Shown here: positions 17,474 through 27,468 of the stretch, one piece after another
Position numbering within the stretch: the stretch's first letter is position 1
Layout: every line of letters starts with the position of its first letter
Translations under genes and position numbers: made by a program
Source of the DNA: Zhongshania aquimaris
GTDB taxonomy: Bacteria > Pseudomonadota > Gammaproteobacteria > Pseudomonadales > Spongiibacteraceae
Direction: 5' to 3'
Length of the DNA: 64,000 nucleotides
Assembly (NCBI RefSeq): GCF_019312595.1
Contig: NZ_JAHWDQ010000003.1
Span: 186,001-250,000, forward strand
Notes under the pieces: model-generated
Told to the model about the DNA's origin: nothing
The model's input: the letters and a program-made list of their open reading frames with translations, nothing else
Database searches by the model: none

Positions 17474-18667
17474 TTAGATGTAATTAAATAACGACAAGCC
17501 CTGGGTCTTAGCAAATGCCTGTTGGGCAGCCTGCAATGCCGCCTGCTGCTGGCTAAATCTCGAGATTGCTTCCGCGTAGTCTAAATCGTTAATCAAACTC
17601 AGATTTTCAGATATTTGCAAACTGGCACCTGAATTTATATCGATTTGACGCTGCAAGGACTCCATTCTCGCGCCAATACTGGACTGCTTCTGTATAAGAT
17701 GGTCAATCGCACGGTCAAAACTGCTAAGGGCAGTGTTTATTTCATTGTGCTGATCGGCTCTTTCAGTCGGGTTTTTACGTGGCGTTTCTAGAGACAGCGC
17801 TAGCGCCTCGACCATAGAAAACAGGTCTTGCCGCTTTGAGGGCGCAAGCGTGAATTCATCTCCGGCTGCCGGCGTGCCTTTTATATTTACCGACATACCC
17901 GCGACCTGGATGTCGCCACCACTGAGGTAGTCGCCGGAATCGATAACCGCACCACCACTATCCAAAATATCGTATTGGGTTTCGCTATTAAAACGAACAC
18001 TCACGGTGTCGTAGTTGAATGCTTGGACGTTTGCAACGCTGCCAGCATTAATAATGCCGGTTCCGGTATTACCATCAGCGGCACTGGCGATAAATTGGCC
18101 ATTACCATTGAGAATACCCATATACACATCTGAGCCAGGATCACCATCTGCCATACGACGAGAGGGTCCAATCTGTAATTGGCGCTGGCCATCGTCACCG
18201 TTGTAGCTATAGCCATTAGCGGTTTTTGAGAATGGTGCACTGCCCTCCTGGTATCCCGCAAAAATGAAATGGCCGCTACTGTCTTTAGTATTGGCATAGG
18301 CCAGTAAATTATCTAATTGCTGGCGCAGCTCAGAGGCTATGGATAGGCGGGATTCGTTACTCTGGGAATCATTATTCGCCTGGACTGTCAGCTCACGGAT
18401 TCGCTGGACGACGTCGATGCTGCTGCCGACCACGCTTTCTTCAAGACGCAGGCGACTGTCTAGTAATTCCGAATTGCGCATATATTGTTCGGTTTGTTCC
18501 TGCGCGCGGCTTAGCTCCAAACTCCGCACCGCACCGACCGGGTCATCGGATGGAGTGAGAATACGCTTGCCAGTCGACAACTGCTGCTGCGTCGCCGCCA
18601 GCTTCGATTGCTGGTTCAGCATGCTGTTCACACTGTTGGTATACATTTGACTTGTCGAAATTCTCAT
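17474..18667 (-). CDS. flgL: Hook-filament junction protein FlgL
   Basis: FlgL (HAP3) joins the hook to the filament. The 397-residue protein begins MRISTSQMYTNSVNSML and has a flagellin-like N-terminus (QQLSTGKRILTPSDDPVGAV). The C-terminus is flagellin-like too (SLINDLDYAEAISRFSQQQ, then ALQAAQQAFAKTQGLSLFNYI, given in parts). It follows flgK by 58 bp and is probably co-transcribed with it. Confidence 0.96.
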   Translation of the reverse strand: MRISTSQMYTNSVNSMLNQQSKLAATQQQLSTGKRILTPSDDPVGAVRSLELSRAQEQTEQYMRNSELLDSRLRLEESVVGSSIDVVQRIRELTVQANNDSQSNESRLSIASELRQQLDNLLAYANTKDSSGHFIFAGYQEGSAPFSKTANGYSYNGDDGQRQLQIGPSRRMADGDPGSDVYMGILNGNGQFIASAADGNTGTGIINAGSVANVQAFNYDTVSVRFNSETQYDILDSGGAVIDSGDYLSGGDIQVAGMSVNIKGTPAAGDEFTLAPSKRQDLFSMVEALALSLETPRKNPTERADQHNEINTALSSFDRAIDHLIQKQSSIGARMESLQRQIDINSGASLQISENLSLINDLDYAEAISRFSQQQAALQAAQQAFAKTQGLSLFNYI

Positions 18668-18725
18668 CGAATTACTCTCTTTAGCTACAACGCTATGCCG
18701 TGCAGACGCGCCGTGTCAAAACGAC

Positions 18726-20615
18726 TTAACGAAATGCCCCCATCAGGGCCTGAAACAAATCATTGGCGACGCCGGCGGCCTGGGCGGCGGCTTGATAGGC
18801 CTGTTGAAACTTCAATAAGTTAGCCGCCTCTTCGTCTAAATTCACACCCGATATTGCCTGTTGGTTACTGCGAGTTTGATTAAGCAAATTTTCTTGAGAT
18901 TGTTGGTTAATCTGCGCACTGCGAGTTGCTACAGCAATATTCCCAACCAAACCATTCACGGTATCTTGAATACTCGCGCTACCGCCATTAAGTACCTTGC
19001 TACTTTCTGCCTCCGCCATTTTTAAAAGGTTGCGGTTGTCGCCCAGGGCATTTGTGTTGGCACCGATCGTGAAGCTATCGCCCGCTTGTGGTGATCCGGT
19101 TATCACGACTTTATTGCCGTTGATAGTGATGTCTGAACCCGATGCATAGCTAAAGCTACCGGCACCGTTTATTTGATAGGTCGTTGCCGATAAAAACTGT
19201 ATATCGACCGTATCCATCAAGTTGGGATGGCTGCTATCAAGCACATCGGTTTCTGAAATTTTACCTGAGCCAATATTATTAAGATCGGCTGTACTGCGCG
19301 TTGCTGCTGCTGCGGCAATGCCGGCAGGATCAGTCATCACCACTTTTAAGTTCTCAGCTGCGCCTCGTGTTGGACGCAATAAAAACTGATCTCCCACTGC
19401 GGCCGCCGACGTTAAGCTTAACGATACGCCGCCGACCACAAAAGGATCTGCCACGCTGCCGCTGCCGGTCACACCAGTCAATTCGGCACCACTACTTTCG
19501 TCAAAGAAGCGCCAACCGCTGCCATCTAAACGAATCAAGGTATTGCTGCCATTGAGCGCAGATACATCGGTTATTTGAGCCGTTATTTCCGCAGCGCTGC
19601 TATTATTTCTACTACGGAAGACGTCAGGATCTGGTACTGAAAATATCGCGCCACCCTGAGCGCCTTTTAAATCCATACCGCCGCTATTAATAGAATTTAG
19701 CGTATCTGCGATTGCGATGGTAATTCGACCGAGTTCATTGTGCGTGTCATTGAGTACACCATCACGGAAACTTAAGGTTCCACCCAAACTACCGCCGCGC
19801 AAACTGCCGCTAATCACCGCCGTACTGCCGCCGACATCCATTGCGATTTCAGTGCGCCCAGGCTCGAAGGGGTTAGTCACCGCGCGCATCGTAATTGCGC
19901 GTTCACCTAATACCAGCGCTTCGCCATTACCGATAAATACGCTGACGCTGCCGTCGGCTTGCTCTACTGACGTCGTGCCAATGAGTTCATTCAACTCTAG
20001 CAGCGCCTGATCGCGTTGATCGAGCAAATCATTGGCATCTGTACCGAACTGCCCCTGTGTTTTACTGATCATTAAATTGATATCAGCTATCTGCTTACTG
20101 AGATCATTAATGTCACTTATCGACGCATTTATGCGGGTATTCACTTCGCGATCCAAGGTGTCCATTTGCGAAGACATATCTGCAAAGCGATCACCCAAGC
20201 CCTGCGCCTCAGCCAACATCAATTGCCTGGCAGAGATAGATGAAGGATTGTCGGCAACGTCCTGCAGGCTATTATAAAAGCGGGATAAAGACGCACTCAG
20301 ACCAAGTTCGGTATCTGCCAGTGCGTTATCTACCTGGGTCGTCAATTGGTAATAGGCATCGGCCTGCGCGAAAGCAGATTGTGAGCTGCGTAGCTGATCC
20401 ACTGTAAAACTACTGTAAACACGGCTTACCGACGACACTTTGACACCGGAGCCAATAGTTAAATTTCCGGACTGGGAAGGCACACGGGTAGCAAAATCCA
20501 CTTTCTGGCGGCTGTATCCTTCAGTGTCGGCGTTGGCAATATTGTGACTGGTGGTTGCCAAGGCGCGCTGGTAAGACACCAGTCCCGACAAAGCATTACC
20601 TAGCATATCACCCAT
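18726..20615 (-). CDS. flgK: Hook-filament junction protein FlgK
   Basis: FlgK (HAP1) sits between the hook and FlgL. The 629-residue protein has the rod/hook N-terminal motif GLVSYQRALATTSHNIANAD. It has the FlgK helical segment (ISDINDLSKQIADINLMISK) and a conserved C-terminus (NLDEEAANLLKFQQAYQAAA). It follows flgJ with a 10-bp gap. A sigma-28-like -10 sequence overlaps the end of flgJ. Confidence 0.96.
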   Translation of the reverse strand: MGDMLGNALSGLVSYQRALATTSHNIANADTEGYSRQKVDFATRVPSQSGNLTIGSGVKVSSVSRVYSSFTVDQLRSSQSAFAQADAYYQLTTQVDNALADTELGLSASLSRFYNSLQDVADNPSSISARQLMLAEAQGLGDRFADMSSQMDTLDREVNTRINASISDINDLSKQIADINLMISKTQGQFGTDANDLLDQRDQALLELNELIGTTSVEQADGSVSVFIGNGEALVLGERAITMRAVTNPFEPGRTEIAMDVGGSTAVISGSLRGGSLGGTLSFRDGVLNDTHNELGRITIAIADTLNSINSGGMDLKGAQGGAIFSVPDPDVFRSRNNSSAAEITAQITDVSALNGSNTLIRLDGSGWRFFDESSGAELTGVTGSGSVADPFVVGGVSLSLTSAAAVGDQFLLRPTRGAAENLKVVMTDPAGIAAAAATRSTADLNNIGSGKISETDVLDSSHPNLMDTVDIQFLSATTYQINGAGSFSYASGSDITINGNKVVITGSPQAGDSFTIGANTNALGDNRNLLKMAEAESSKVLNGGSASIQDTVNGLVGNIAVATRSAQINQQSQENLLNQTRSNQQAISGVNLDEEAANLLKFQQAYQAAAQAAGVANDLFQALMGAFR

Positions 20616-20625
20616 GATTTACCCC

Positions 20626-21048
20626 TTATTTACTGAACGACTTATCGGCCGTCAGACTAAAATCCTGAATACTTTTCTCAATACCACCGAGCTGTTGCAA
20701 ACGACTACGCAGCGCCGCGCCCTCTCCGCTGAGCGCCTGTGGAGCTTGCTCTGCCGGACCAACTAATTGGGTCACAATGGCCTCTGCCATACCAATGCCA
20801 CCTTGATCTGACAGCGTTACCGACAACTGGCTATCGAGCATTTCTTCGTACATACCCACGCTGCTATCACTAAACAATCCGCTTTCCTGAACGCCGGCGC
20901 GCATACTCTTTAGCATCATTTGCAAGAATAAGGCTTCGAACTGTTTGGCAACTGGCTTTACTGCCTCTTCCGGCGATAACTCAGCATCGCGGCGTAGCGA
21001 CGCCAAACCGGAGAAGTCGTGATAGTTACTCGCTGCCTTAACGTCCAT
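20626..21048 (-). CDS. flgJ: Single-domain FlgJ (rod-capping domain only)
   Basis: In most gammaproteobacteria FlgJ is a roughly 300-residue dual-domain protein: an N-terminal rod-cap/scaffold and a C-terminal beta-N-acetylglucosaminidase that opens the peptidoglycan for the rod. This protein has 140 residues. It contains the N-terminal domain (VAKQFEALFLQMMLKSMRAG, then MYEEMLDSQLSVTLSDQGGIG) and stops after about 40 more residues without any glucosaminidase motif. The next gene follows 10 bp later, so no split second part exists here. It sits in its normal place between flgI and flgK. Confidence 0.92.
   Translation of the reverse strand: MDVKAASNYHDFSGLASLRRDAELSPEEAVKPVAKQFEALFLQMMLKSMRAGVQESGLFSDSSVGMYEEMLDSQLSVTLSDQGGIGMAEAIVTQLVGPAEQAPQALSGEGAALRSRLQQLGGIEKSIQDFSLTADKSFSK
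20642..20668 (-). promoter_or_regulatory. Possible sigma-28 promoter for flgKL
   Basis: The minus strand reads TCAGGATT-N11-GCCGATAA inside the last codons of flgJ, about 27 bp before flgK. The -10 octamer is a perfect consensus, but the -35 matches at only five of eight positions. flgKL is a late operon in many species, which supports the idea. Confidence 0.35.
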
Positions 21049-21076
21049 GGTATTTCACCGTCGCCTTTATATAACG

Positions 21077-22210
21077 TCAAATAACCAGCAGCTCGGCACG
21101 CAGTGCGCCGGCCTGATCTAAAGCTTCAAGAATGGCCACCAAATCGCTTGGCGAAGCGCCAACATTGTTAATTGCCTTAACGATGTCTTCGAGGGTGACG
21201 CCTGCATCGAGCAAGAACATCCGCGAACCGCTCTCTTGTACGTTGATATCTGATTTTTGCGCTGCTACGGTTTCGCCGCCGCGGGAGAATGCGCCAGGTT
21301 GAGACACCTCAACGCTCTCGGAGATCGATACCGTCAGGGAGCCGTGACTTACCGCCGCTGGCATAACCCGCACATTGCCACCTATAACGATGGTGCCAGT
21401 GCGCGAATTAACGACCACACGCGCGCCCGCTTCGGATGGCGTAATTTCCAGGCTTTCAAGCATCGAGATAAAAGTAACACTGCGATCCGCGTTGCTTGGG
21501 CCCTGTACTTTTACCGTCGCTGAATCCATGGCGCTGGCGGTTCCTTCACCGAATTTCGCGTTTATTTCTTCCGCCAGGCGTCGCGCCGTGGTGAAGTCGG
21601 ATTTTTTCAAATTCAGCATAATCTCACCGTTAGCTGACATCATACTCGGCGCTGGGCGCTCGACAATCGCACCGTTTGGTATACGCCCAGCACTGGGTAT
21701 ATTCACGGTAACCCGCGAGCCGTCTGCGCCAGAAACACCTAAACCACCGACTAAAAGACTACCCTGCGCCACCGCGTAAACCTGACCGTCAGCGCCCATC
21801 ATTGGCGCCATTAGCAGGCTGCCGCCACGCAAGCTGGCGGCGTTGCCGATCGACGACACAGTGACATCAATTGTCTGACCCGGTTTGGCAAACGCGGGTA
21901 AACTCGCGTGCACGGTCACGGCCGCTACGTTCTTTAGCTGCGGATTAACATTGTCTGGCACACGGACACCAAAGCCGGTCAACATATTGCGAATACTTTG
22001 AATGGTAAATGGCGCTTGACTGGTTTGGTCACCAGTACCACTTAAGCCAACCACTAAGCCGTAACCCACTAACTGGTTCTCACGCACACCAGCCACATTC
22101 ACCAGGTCTTTTACGCGCTCAGCCTGTGCGGCAGGAATCTGACAAGACAGCACAACCGTGATCGCGATCAATGCGTTGCGAAGAGATGTTAGTTTAATAA
22201 ATGCCGACAT
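21077..22210 (-). CDS. flgI: Flagellar P-ring protein FlgI
   Basis: FlgI forms the periplasmic P-ring bushing. The start is ATG 22210, with GAGG in front; the frame extends to a TTG at 22225 that overlaps flgH. This gives 377 residues with a cleavable signal peptide ending near PAAQA. Conserved segments are [29 protein letters not shown] and MLTGFGV, and the C-terminus has [18 protein letters not shown]. It lies directly after flgH. Confidence 0.96.
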   Translation of the reverse strand: MSAFIKLTSLRNALIAITVVLSCQIPAAQAERVKDLVNVAGVRENQLVGYGLVVGLSGTGDQTSQAPFTIQSIRNMLTGFGVRVPDNVNPQLKNVAAVTVHASLPAFAKPGQTIDVTVSSIGNAASLRGGSLLMAPMMGADGQVYAVAQGSLLVGGLGVSGADGSRVTVNIPSAGRIPNGAIVERPAPSMMSANGEIMLNLKKSDFTTARRLAEEINAKFGEGTASAMDSATVKVQGPSNADRSVTFISMLESLEITPSEAGARVVVNSRTGTIVIGGNVRVMPAAVSHGSLTVSISESVEVSQPGAFSRGGETVAAQKSDINVQESGSRMFLLDAGVTLEDIVKAINNVGASPSDLVAILEALDQAGALRAELLVI

Positions 22211-22221
22211 GACGGTGTACC

Positions 22222-22926
22222 TCAAAAGGGCGACAGTACGGACTGGAACACCCGTCCCAGCCAGCCCATAGAATTTGCATCTGCCAAGGCGCCTTTGCCG
22301 CTGTAGGTAATACGCGCATCGGCCACCTTGTAGGATGGCACTGCATTGTCGGCGCCGATATCTTCAGGGCGAACAATGCCTTTTATGCGGATAAACTCTT
22401 CACCCTGGTTAATCGTTACCCACTTCTCGCCCCGCACGCGCAAACTGCCATTACGCAGTACTTCAGACACGGTGACGGTAATACTGCCCGTCAAGCTATT
22501 GCTTTGACTGCTGGTGCCCTTACCCGCAAAATCCTGGTCGGATGACACGCCGGAGGAAAGAATCGGTACACCGTTGTGGGTGACGCCACGACCTAACAAG
22601 GTCACGGTTGGCACCGAAATATTGCTCTCTTTACCGGTAGCTGTGCTGGAAGATTTAGACGCATCGGTCTTCTCTTCAAGGGTCACGGTGATGATGTCGC
22701 CGACTTGTCGAGCGCGACGGTCCAAAAACAAACTCATGCCGTAACCAGAACGATAGATCGACCCCATATTGCTGCCGTCATCAACGGCTGCAGCGGGTGC
22801 CGCAGATTCATAATCAGCACTTTGGTCGCGCGCCGGCGCAGAGGAGCAGGCAGACACAAGACTAACTACCGCCACCATCATCAAGGCGCTTAAGTGCTGT
22901 ATGTTTATTGCTATCGTTTCGCTCAT
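22222..22926 (-). CDS. flgH: Flagellar L-ring lipoprotein FlgH
   Basis: FlgH forms the outer-membrane L ring. The 234-residue protein has a lipoprotein signal with lipobox VSAC. It has the conserved [20 protein letters not shown] segment and a C-terminal part with [20 protein letters not shown] and GIVRPEDI. The stop precedes the flgI ATG by 11 bp. Confidence 0.96.
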   Translation of the reverse strand: MSETIAINIQHLSALMMVAVVSLVSACSSAPARDQSADYESAAPAAAVDDGSNMGSIYRSGYGMSLFLDRRARQVGDIITVTLEEKTDASKSSSTATGKESNISVPTVTLLGRGVTHNGVPILSSGVSSDQDFAGKGTSSQSNSLTGSITVTVSEVLRNGSLRVRGEKWVTINQGEEFIRIKGIVRPEDIGADNAVPSYKVADARITYSGKGALADANSMGWLGRVFQSVLSPF

Positions 22927-22999
22927 ATCAGTATTCCGCGATGTCTATAAATAAAGACTATCCCTTCAGTCCATTCGAAAATGACCTAGAGATACGCTC

Positions 23000-23785
23000 T
23001 TACAAATTATTGTTTACGTACTGCATCATCTGGTCACTAGTGGCTATGGCCTTTGAATTCATTTCATAGGCACGCTGGGTCTCAATCATATTCACCAGCT
23101 CTTCCACCACGTTAACATTCGAGCCCTCTAAAGCGCCTTGCTGGATAGTACCTAGACCACTAAGGCCTGGCGTGCCGGTTTGCGGTGCGCCGCTTGAGGC
23201 GGACTCCATGTATAGGTTCTCACCGCGGGCCTGCAAGCCAGAGGCGTTAACAAAGTCCGCGAGCTGGAAGCTGCCCAATTGCACCGGCGAAGCATTGCCA
23301 GCTAATACCGCGCTGATCACCCCATCTGAGCCGACGGTGACGCTCAATGCACCCTGTGGCACGGTGATACCCGGATCGACAATATTGCCGGTATTGGTCA
23401 CGATTTGGCCCTGGTCATCCAGTTGAAATGAACCATCACGGGTGTAGGCTGCGGTGCCGTCGGGCATTTGTATTTGGAAAAAACCGCGCCCATTAATGGC
23501 CACATCCATGGAGTTATTAGTTTGCGTCATCGTGCCTTGTTGAAAGATCTTTTCAGTAGACACCACCCTCACCCCAGTACCCACATGCATGCCACTTGGC
23601 GAGCGCGTTGACTGCGAGGTTTGGCCGCCCACTTGGCGCATATTCTGGTAAAGCAAATCTTCGAACGACGCACGGTCACGTTTAAAGCCCGTGGTGTTCG
23701 CGTTAGCTAAGTTGTTACTCACAACCTGCATTTTAGTTTGCTGCGCATCAAGACCGGTTTTAGCAACCCAAAGTGATGAATTCAT
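23000..23785 (-). CDS. flgG: Distal rod protein FlgG
   Basis: FlgG forms the distal rod. The 261 residues are normal for the family. It begins [20 protein letters not shown] with the rod motif [20 protein letters not shown] and ends with the conserved [20 protein letters not shown] and [14 protein letters not shown]. It lies 21 bp after flgF. Confidence 0.97.
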   Translation of the reverse strand: MNSSLWVAKTGLDAQQTKMQVVSNNLANANTTGFKRDRASFEDLLYQNMRQVGGQTSQSTRSPSGMHVGTGVRVVSTEKIFQQGTMTQTNNSMDVAINGRGFFQIQMPDGTAAYTRDGSFQLDDQGQIVTNTGNIVDPGITVPQGALSVTVGSDGVISAVLAGNASPVQLGSFQLADFVNASGLQARGENLYMESASSGAPQTGTPGLSGLGTIQQGALEGSNVNVVEELVNMIETQRAYEMNSKAIATSDQMMQYVNNNL

Positions 23786-23806
23786 AATAACTACCTCTAG
23801 TACCTG

Positions 23807-24550
23807 TTATTCCAAACGCAGCAAACGGCTGCCTGTTTCTGCCATTGAGTCAGCGGCACTCATGACCTTTACTTGCATTTCAAACTGTCTAGCCAATGCG
23901 ATCATGGTTACCATGGCATCGACGGTATTGACGTTTGATGATTCCAAACTGCCTGAGCTAATTCGAATCTCTGCAGAGGTCTCCGCGACGCCGCCATTGC
24001 GCATACGCATCAAACCATCATCACCTTTTTCAAGGTCGGCCGGTGCCGCGTCTACCAGACGAATTCTGTCGACCGTGGCCACTGACTCAGCGCCTTGGCC
24101 AAGCGGTACAATCGATACCGTGCCGTCGTCGCCTATCATTAAACTTTCATGCTCTGGAATTGCAACGGGGCCACCATCACCCATCACCGGCTGACCGGCG
24201 CCATTCAAAAGCATGCCGTCCGCGCTAATACGAAAATCACCGCGGCGGCTATAGGCTTCTGTACCATCGCTGGCCTGCACCGCAAACCAGCCTTTATCAC
24301 CGCGAATAGATACGTCTAAATCTCGGCCGGTGGTTGTCACTACACCGGTTGAAAAATCACTCGCCTGCCCTTCTAACACGGGATTAAAGCGGGTGGCCAA
24401 ACCTGGACCCTCGACCTGGCGGGAAAGTAAATTTTGAAAGTCACCACGAAAGCCAGCCGTGCTGACGTTCGCCAGGTTATTGGCGTTCACGGCTTGCGCT
24501 TGCTGGGTGTTTTTAGCACCCATCATGCCTACAAAAAGTAACTTATCCAT
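23807..24550 (-). CDS. flgF: Proximal rod protein FlgF
   Basis: FlgF is a proximal rod subunit. The 247-residue protein carries the rod motif QAVNANNLANVSTAGFRGDF near the start and the C-terminal SSNVNTVDAMVTMIALARQF. Order and spacing between flgE (33 bp) and flgG are typical. Confidence 0.95.
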   Translation of the reverse strand: MDKLLFVGMMGAKNTQQAQAVNANNLANVSTAGFRGDFQNLLSRQVEGPGLATRFNPVLEGQASDFSTGVVTTTGRDLDVSIRGDKGWFAVQASDGTEAYSRRGDFRISADGMLLNGAGQPVMGDGGPVAIPEHESLMIGDDGTVSIVPLGQGAESVATVDRIRLVDAAPADLEKGDDGLMRMRNGGVAETSAEIRISSGSLESSNVNTVDAMVTMIALARQFEMQVKVMSAADSMAETGSRLLRLE

Positions 24551-24583
24551 AAATCCTCCCGCTCAGTTCGCGTCGTTTAGCGA

Positions 24584-25801
24584 CTATCGGATGTTGATAA
24601 TGGCTTGTGTCATCGCATCTGCGGTCGAGATCATTTGCGTATTCGCCTGGAAGTTGCGCTGCGCAGTGATCATCTCAACCAGCTGTGACGTCAGGTCGAC
24701 GTTGGAGCTTTCCAAGGCGCCAGACTGCAGCAGACCAAAGTTTGATGACCCGGCCTCACCAACTCGCGGGCTGCCGGAGGCAAACGTTTCTGCCCAGGAA
24801 GTATCGCCTTGCTGCTGCAAACCATTGGGATTAGAAAAGCTCGCCATTGCGACTTTGCCCAATTGCTTAGACTGACCGTTGGTGAAACGCGCAGAGACAA
24901 TACCGGTGTTATCAACTTCAATACCGGTTAAGCGCCCTGTGGTAAAACCATCTTGCTGTAAGTTGTTTACCCCAAACTCTTTGCCGTATTGCGTAGAGGC
25001 GGTGAAGTCGAAGCTCAGGTCCATGGCAGCTGCGCCAGTACCTGGATCATAGGACGGATAGGTAATAAGTCCTGATGCTGGCGTCTGAAGCTCACCGGCA
25101 TTACTGAAGCTAACCGTGTTAAACCCGCCTACCGCGTTGTTATCAACATACAATTGTTGGTTCCAGGTGTTGGCGGCAGCATCTTTAACAAAGTACAAGG
25201 TCGCCGTGTGTTGGGTACCCAAGGAATCGTATACCGTCATCGAGGTCGCGTGGTTGTAGCTGGTGGGCAAACTCGGGTCGAAGGGAGTCGCGGCAGGCGT
25301 AGGAGCATTGGCCGGCAAATTTACGCCAATCTGGGCGCGCTCTGTGCTTTTCGGTGCATTTTCAGAAACCTGTAATTGCAAATCACTCAAAGAGCCAGTC
25401 GAGAAGTTACCGTCACCAGAAGGCGGAAACACCTGCAGGCGCTCTAAATTATTGTTAACGACGAAACCGTCGCGATCGACACTGAAGGAACCTGCACGAG
25501 TGTAAGTCACGCCGCTAGTCCCTTTCATGGTGAAAAAGCCTTCGCCAGAAATCGCGAGATCTAAATTATTATCGGTAAAGTCGATATTGCCCTGCGAGAA
25601 CTCCTGAGTAATGGTATTCAAGCGAACACCTGCCCCTGGCGTAGTCTTGGTGACGTCATTATTTGACGTTGCATAAACGTCAGCGAATGCCGCTCGCGAA
25701 CCTTTAAAACCAGCGGTATTGACGTTGGCAATATTGTTCGCGGTGACATCAAGGTGTGCCGATGCGGCGTTTAATCCACTCAGTGCAATGCGAAAGCTCA
25801 T
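24584..25801 (-). CDS. flgE: Flagellar hook protein FlgE
   Basis: FlgE is the hook subunit. The 405-residue length is typical. It begins MSFRIALSGLNAASAHLDVT with ANNIANVNTAGFKGSRAAFA. It has the hook D1/D2 core (ATSMTVYDSLGTQHTATLYF) and ends SSNVDLTSQLVEMITAQRNF followed by TQMISTADAMTQAIINIR. It follows flgD by 55 bp. Confidence 0.97.
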   Translation of the reverse strand: MSFRIALSGLNAASAHLDVTANNIANVNTAGFKGSRAAFADVYATSNNDVTKTTPGAGVRLNTITQEFSQGNIDFTDNNLDLAISGEGFFTMKGTSGVTYTRAGSFSVDRDGFVVNNNLERLQVFPPSGDGNFSTGSLSDLQLQVSENAPKSTERAQIGVNLPANAPTPAATPFDPSLPTSYNHATSMTVYDSLGTQHTATLYFVKDAAANTWNQQLYVDNNAVGGFNTVSFSNAGELQTPASGLITYPSYDPGTGAAAMDLSFDFTASTQYGKEFGVNNLQQDGFTTGRLTGIEVDNTGIVSARFTNGQSKQLGKVAMASFSNPNGLQQQGDTSWAETFASGSPRVGEAGSSNFGLLQSGALESSNVDLTSQLVEMITAQRNFQANTQMISTADAMTQAIINIR

Positions 25802-25856
25802 GGGCTTACTCCTGGTCTAATGACTTCTGTTATTTGCGAAACGATGCTATTACCGC

Positions 25857-26522
25857 TCAGCTAATTTCTATAATTTGCGACATGCTAACGCTACCCAAAC
25901 CCTGGACTTGCACCTGTGGTGTTCCACCCGATGCCGGCACCTTCACACTCAGCACTTCGCTGCGCATTTCGGTAGACACGGCTTCCAAGGTATTGCCATT
26001 TAAATAATTAGCGCGAATTTGGTATGTGCCCGGCGGCATACGCTCACCATTCAAACCGACGCCATTCCATTCAAAGGCAACAGTGCCTGCGCGCTGCGGC
26101 CCCAAGGGAACTTTGCCAATAACCTCACCCGTCGGCGCCAGAATATCGATATCTAAAGCGGTGGTACTGGTCGCCAAATTAACTTGCCCCTGTACATTGC
26201 CACTTGACGGCAGCGCAGCGACATCCGTTTCTACCAGCACGTCTTTGCCGATCAACGACGACGCATCTAGCAGTTGCGCGGAATATAAAGACTGAGTTAA
26301 ACCCGCTAAATTTGTGTTCATTTCGCTGATGCCACTAACCGAGGTTAGCTGCGCCATTTGGCTAATAAACTCGGTGTTGTCGGTGGGCTTAAACGGATCC
26401 TGACTTTTTAATTGCTGAAGCATTAGCTTCATAAAATCATTCTGATCCAGCGACGACGCATCTTTCTTGGCCTTGCTTGCCGCAGTCTGTCGTTGCAGGT
26501 CTTCTATTGTGCGAAGTTCCAT
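25857..26522 (-). CDS. flgD: Hook-capping scaffold FlgD
   Basis: FlgD caps the growing hook. The 221-residue protein has the conserved N-terminal QNDFMKLMLQQLKSQDPFKP and DNTEFISQMAQLTSVSGI. A C-terminal FlgD Ig-like/Tudor part includes AGTVAFEWNGVGLNGERMPP. It lies between flgC and flgE as usual. Confidence 0.97.
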   Translation of the reverse strand: MELRTIEDLQRQTAASKAKKDASSLDQNDFMKLMLQQLKSQDPFKPTDNTEFISQMAQLTSVSGISEMNTNLAGLTQSLYSAQLLDASSLIGKDVLVETDVAALPSSGNVQGQVNLATSTTALDIDILAPTGEVIGKVPLGPQRAGTVAFEWNGVGLNGERMPPGTYQIRANYLNGNTLEAVSTEMRSEVLSVKVPASGGTPQVQVQGLGSVSMSQIIEIS

Positions 26523-26532
26523 AATTTACGTC

Positions 26533-26934
26533 CTACTGCTGACCGAGCTGCAAAGCGCGCAGCATGAGAGTTTTAGTGGTAGAGAAAACTTCCGCGTTGT
26601 TTTGATAAGCCCTTGACGCCGACATCATGTTTGCCATTTCTTCCATCGTGTTGACATTGGAACTGTAGATGTAGCCATCCGCATCCGCCTGGGGATGACC
26701 AGGTTCGTAGCGTTTTGCCACCGCCGCGTCACTTTGTACGATACCCGTCACTGCAACACCGGCAACTTCGCGCTGCTGATTCATAACGGTAGAGAAAATG
26801 GGTTGCCGAGAGCGGTAAGCGGTATCTTCGCTGCCACTGACAGTTTCGGCGTTCGCCATATTACTGGCGACCGTATTCAATCTAAGCATTTGCGCATTCA
26901 TCGCTGATGCGGCGACACTCAAAGGATTAGCCAT
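26533..26934 (-). CDS. flgC: Proximal rod protein FlgC
   Basis: FlgC is a proximal rod subunit. The 133-residue protein has the rod motif LNTVASNMANAETVSGSEDT and the C-terminal SSNVNTMEEMANMMSASRAY. The gene starts 3 bp after flgB, so the two are tightly coupled. Confidence 0.97.
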   Translation of the reverse strand: MANPLSVAASAMNAQMLRLNTVASNMANAETVSGSEDTAYRSRQPIFSTVMNQQREVAGVAVTGIVQSDAAVAKRYEPGHPQADADGYIYSSNVNTMEEMANMMSASRAYQNNAEVFSTTKTLMLRALQLGQQ

Positions 26935-26937
26935 GAC

Positions 26938-27354
26938 TTATCGTCCTCCTTGTAATACAGACTTCATGCCACTAAAGCGGCTGCTCAAGAACGACAGCGT
27001 GGCTTGGTAGCGCATCGCGTTGTCCGCGAACTCTGCTTGTTCTAAATGGGTGTCAACCGTGTTCCCATCTTCCGATGGCTGGGTGGGAACACGGTATTGA
27101 AGATCCATTGGCAAACCGTCAGTCGCGGCGCCCATACCTTGCATGTGCCCGCTATTTGTCGTCCGCATTGCTAACTGCATCGAATTACCACTCGCTGCCG
27201 ATTGCGATAAAACCGCTTTAAAATCTATGTCTTGCGCTTTGTAGCCGGGGGTATCGGCGTTTGCTATATTGGTAGCCAGCACTTCATTGCGCTTATCGCG
27301 CACCTGCAATGCTTGCTCATGTATCCCTAGCGCTTTATCAAAATTTATAGACAT
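26938..27354 (-). CDS. flgB: Proximal rod protein FlgB
   Basis: FlgB is a proximal rod subunit and the first gene of the flgBCDEFGHIJKL series. The 138-residue protein has the rod motif EVLATNIANADTPGYKAQDI and ends with ATLSFLSSRFSGMKSVLQGG. It is preceded by a consensus sigma-54 site about 100 bp upstream. Confidence 0.97.
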   Translation of the reverse strand: MSINFDKALGIHEQALQVRDKRNEVLATNIANADTPGYKAQDIDFKAVLSQSAASGNSMQLAMRTTNSGHMQGMGAATDGLPMDLQYRVPTQPSEDGNTVDTHLEQAEFADNAMRYQATLSFLSSRFSGMKSVLQGGR

Positions 27355-27373
27355 TTTTTTAACCTGCTTTTTC

Positions 27374-27400
27374 TAAAGTTTTTATGGCGGCTGTCGATAT
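27374..27400 (+). promoter_or_regulatory. Sigma-28 promoter directed at flgA
   Basis: The plus strand reads TAAAGTTT-N11-GTCGATAT, a perfect -35 octamer with exact spacing and one deviation in the -10 core. It lies about 270 bp before the flgA start and points toward it. The site faces the flgB sigma-54 promoter. Confidence 0.65.
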
Positions 27401-27453
27401 AGTTTGTAGGCCTGCCATTTGCCGGCTTTTTACGCCGCGCACTAACGAACAAG

Positions 27454-27468
27454 GCAAGGCTCGTGCCA
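27454..27468 (-). promoter_or_regulatory. Sigma-54 (RpoN) promoter for flgB operon
   Basis: The minus strand reads TGGCACG-N4-TTGC, a full consensus -24/-12 element about 100 bp before flgB. Class II/III hook-basal-body operons are RpoN-dependent in Pseudomonas and Vibrio, which fits. Confidence 0.85.
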
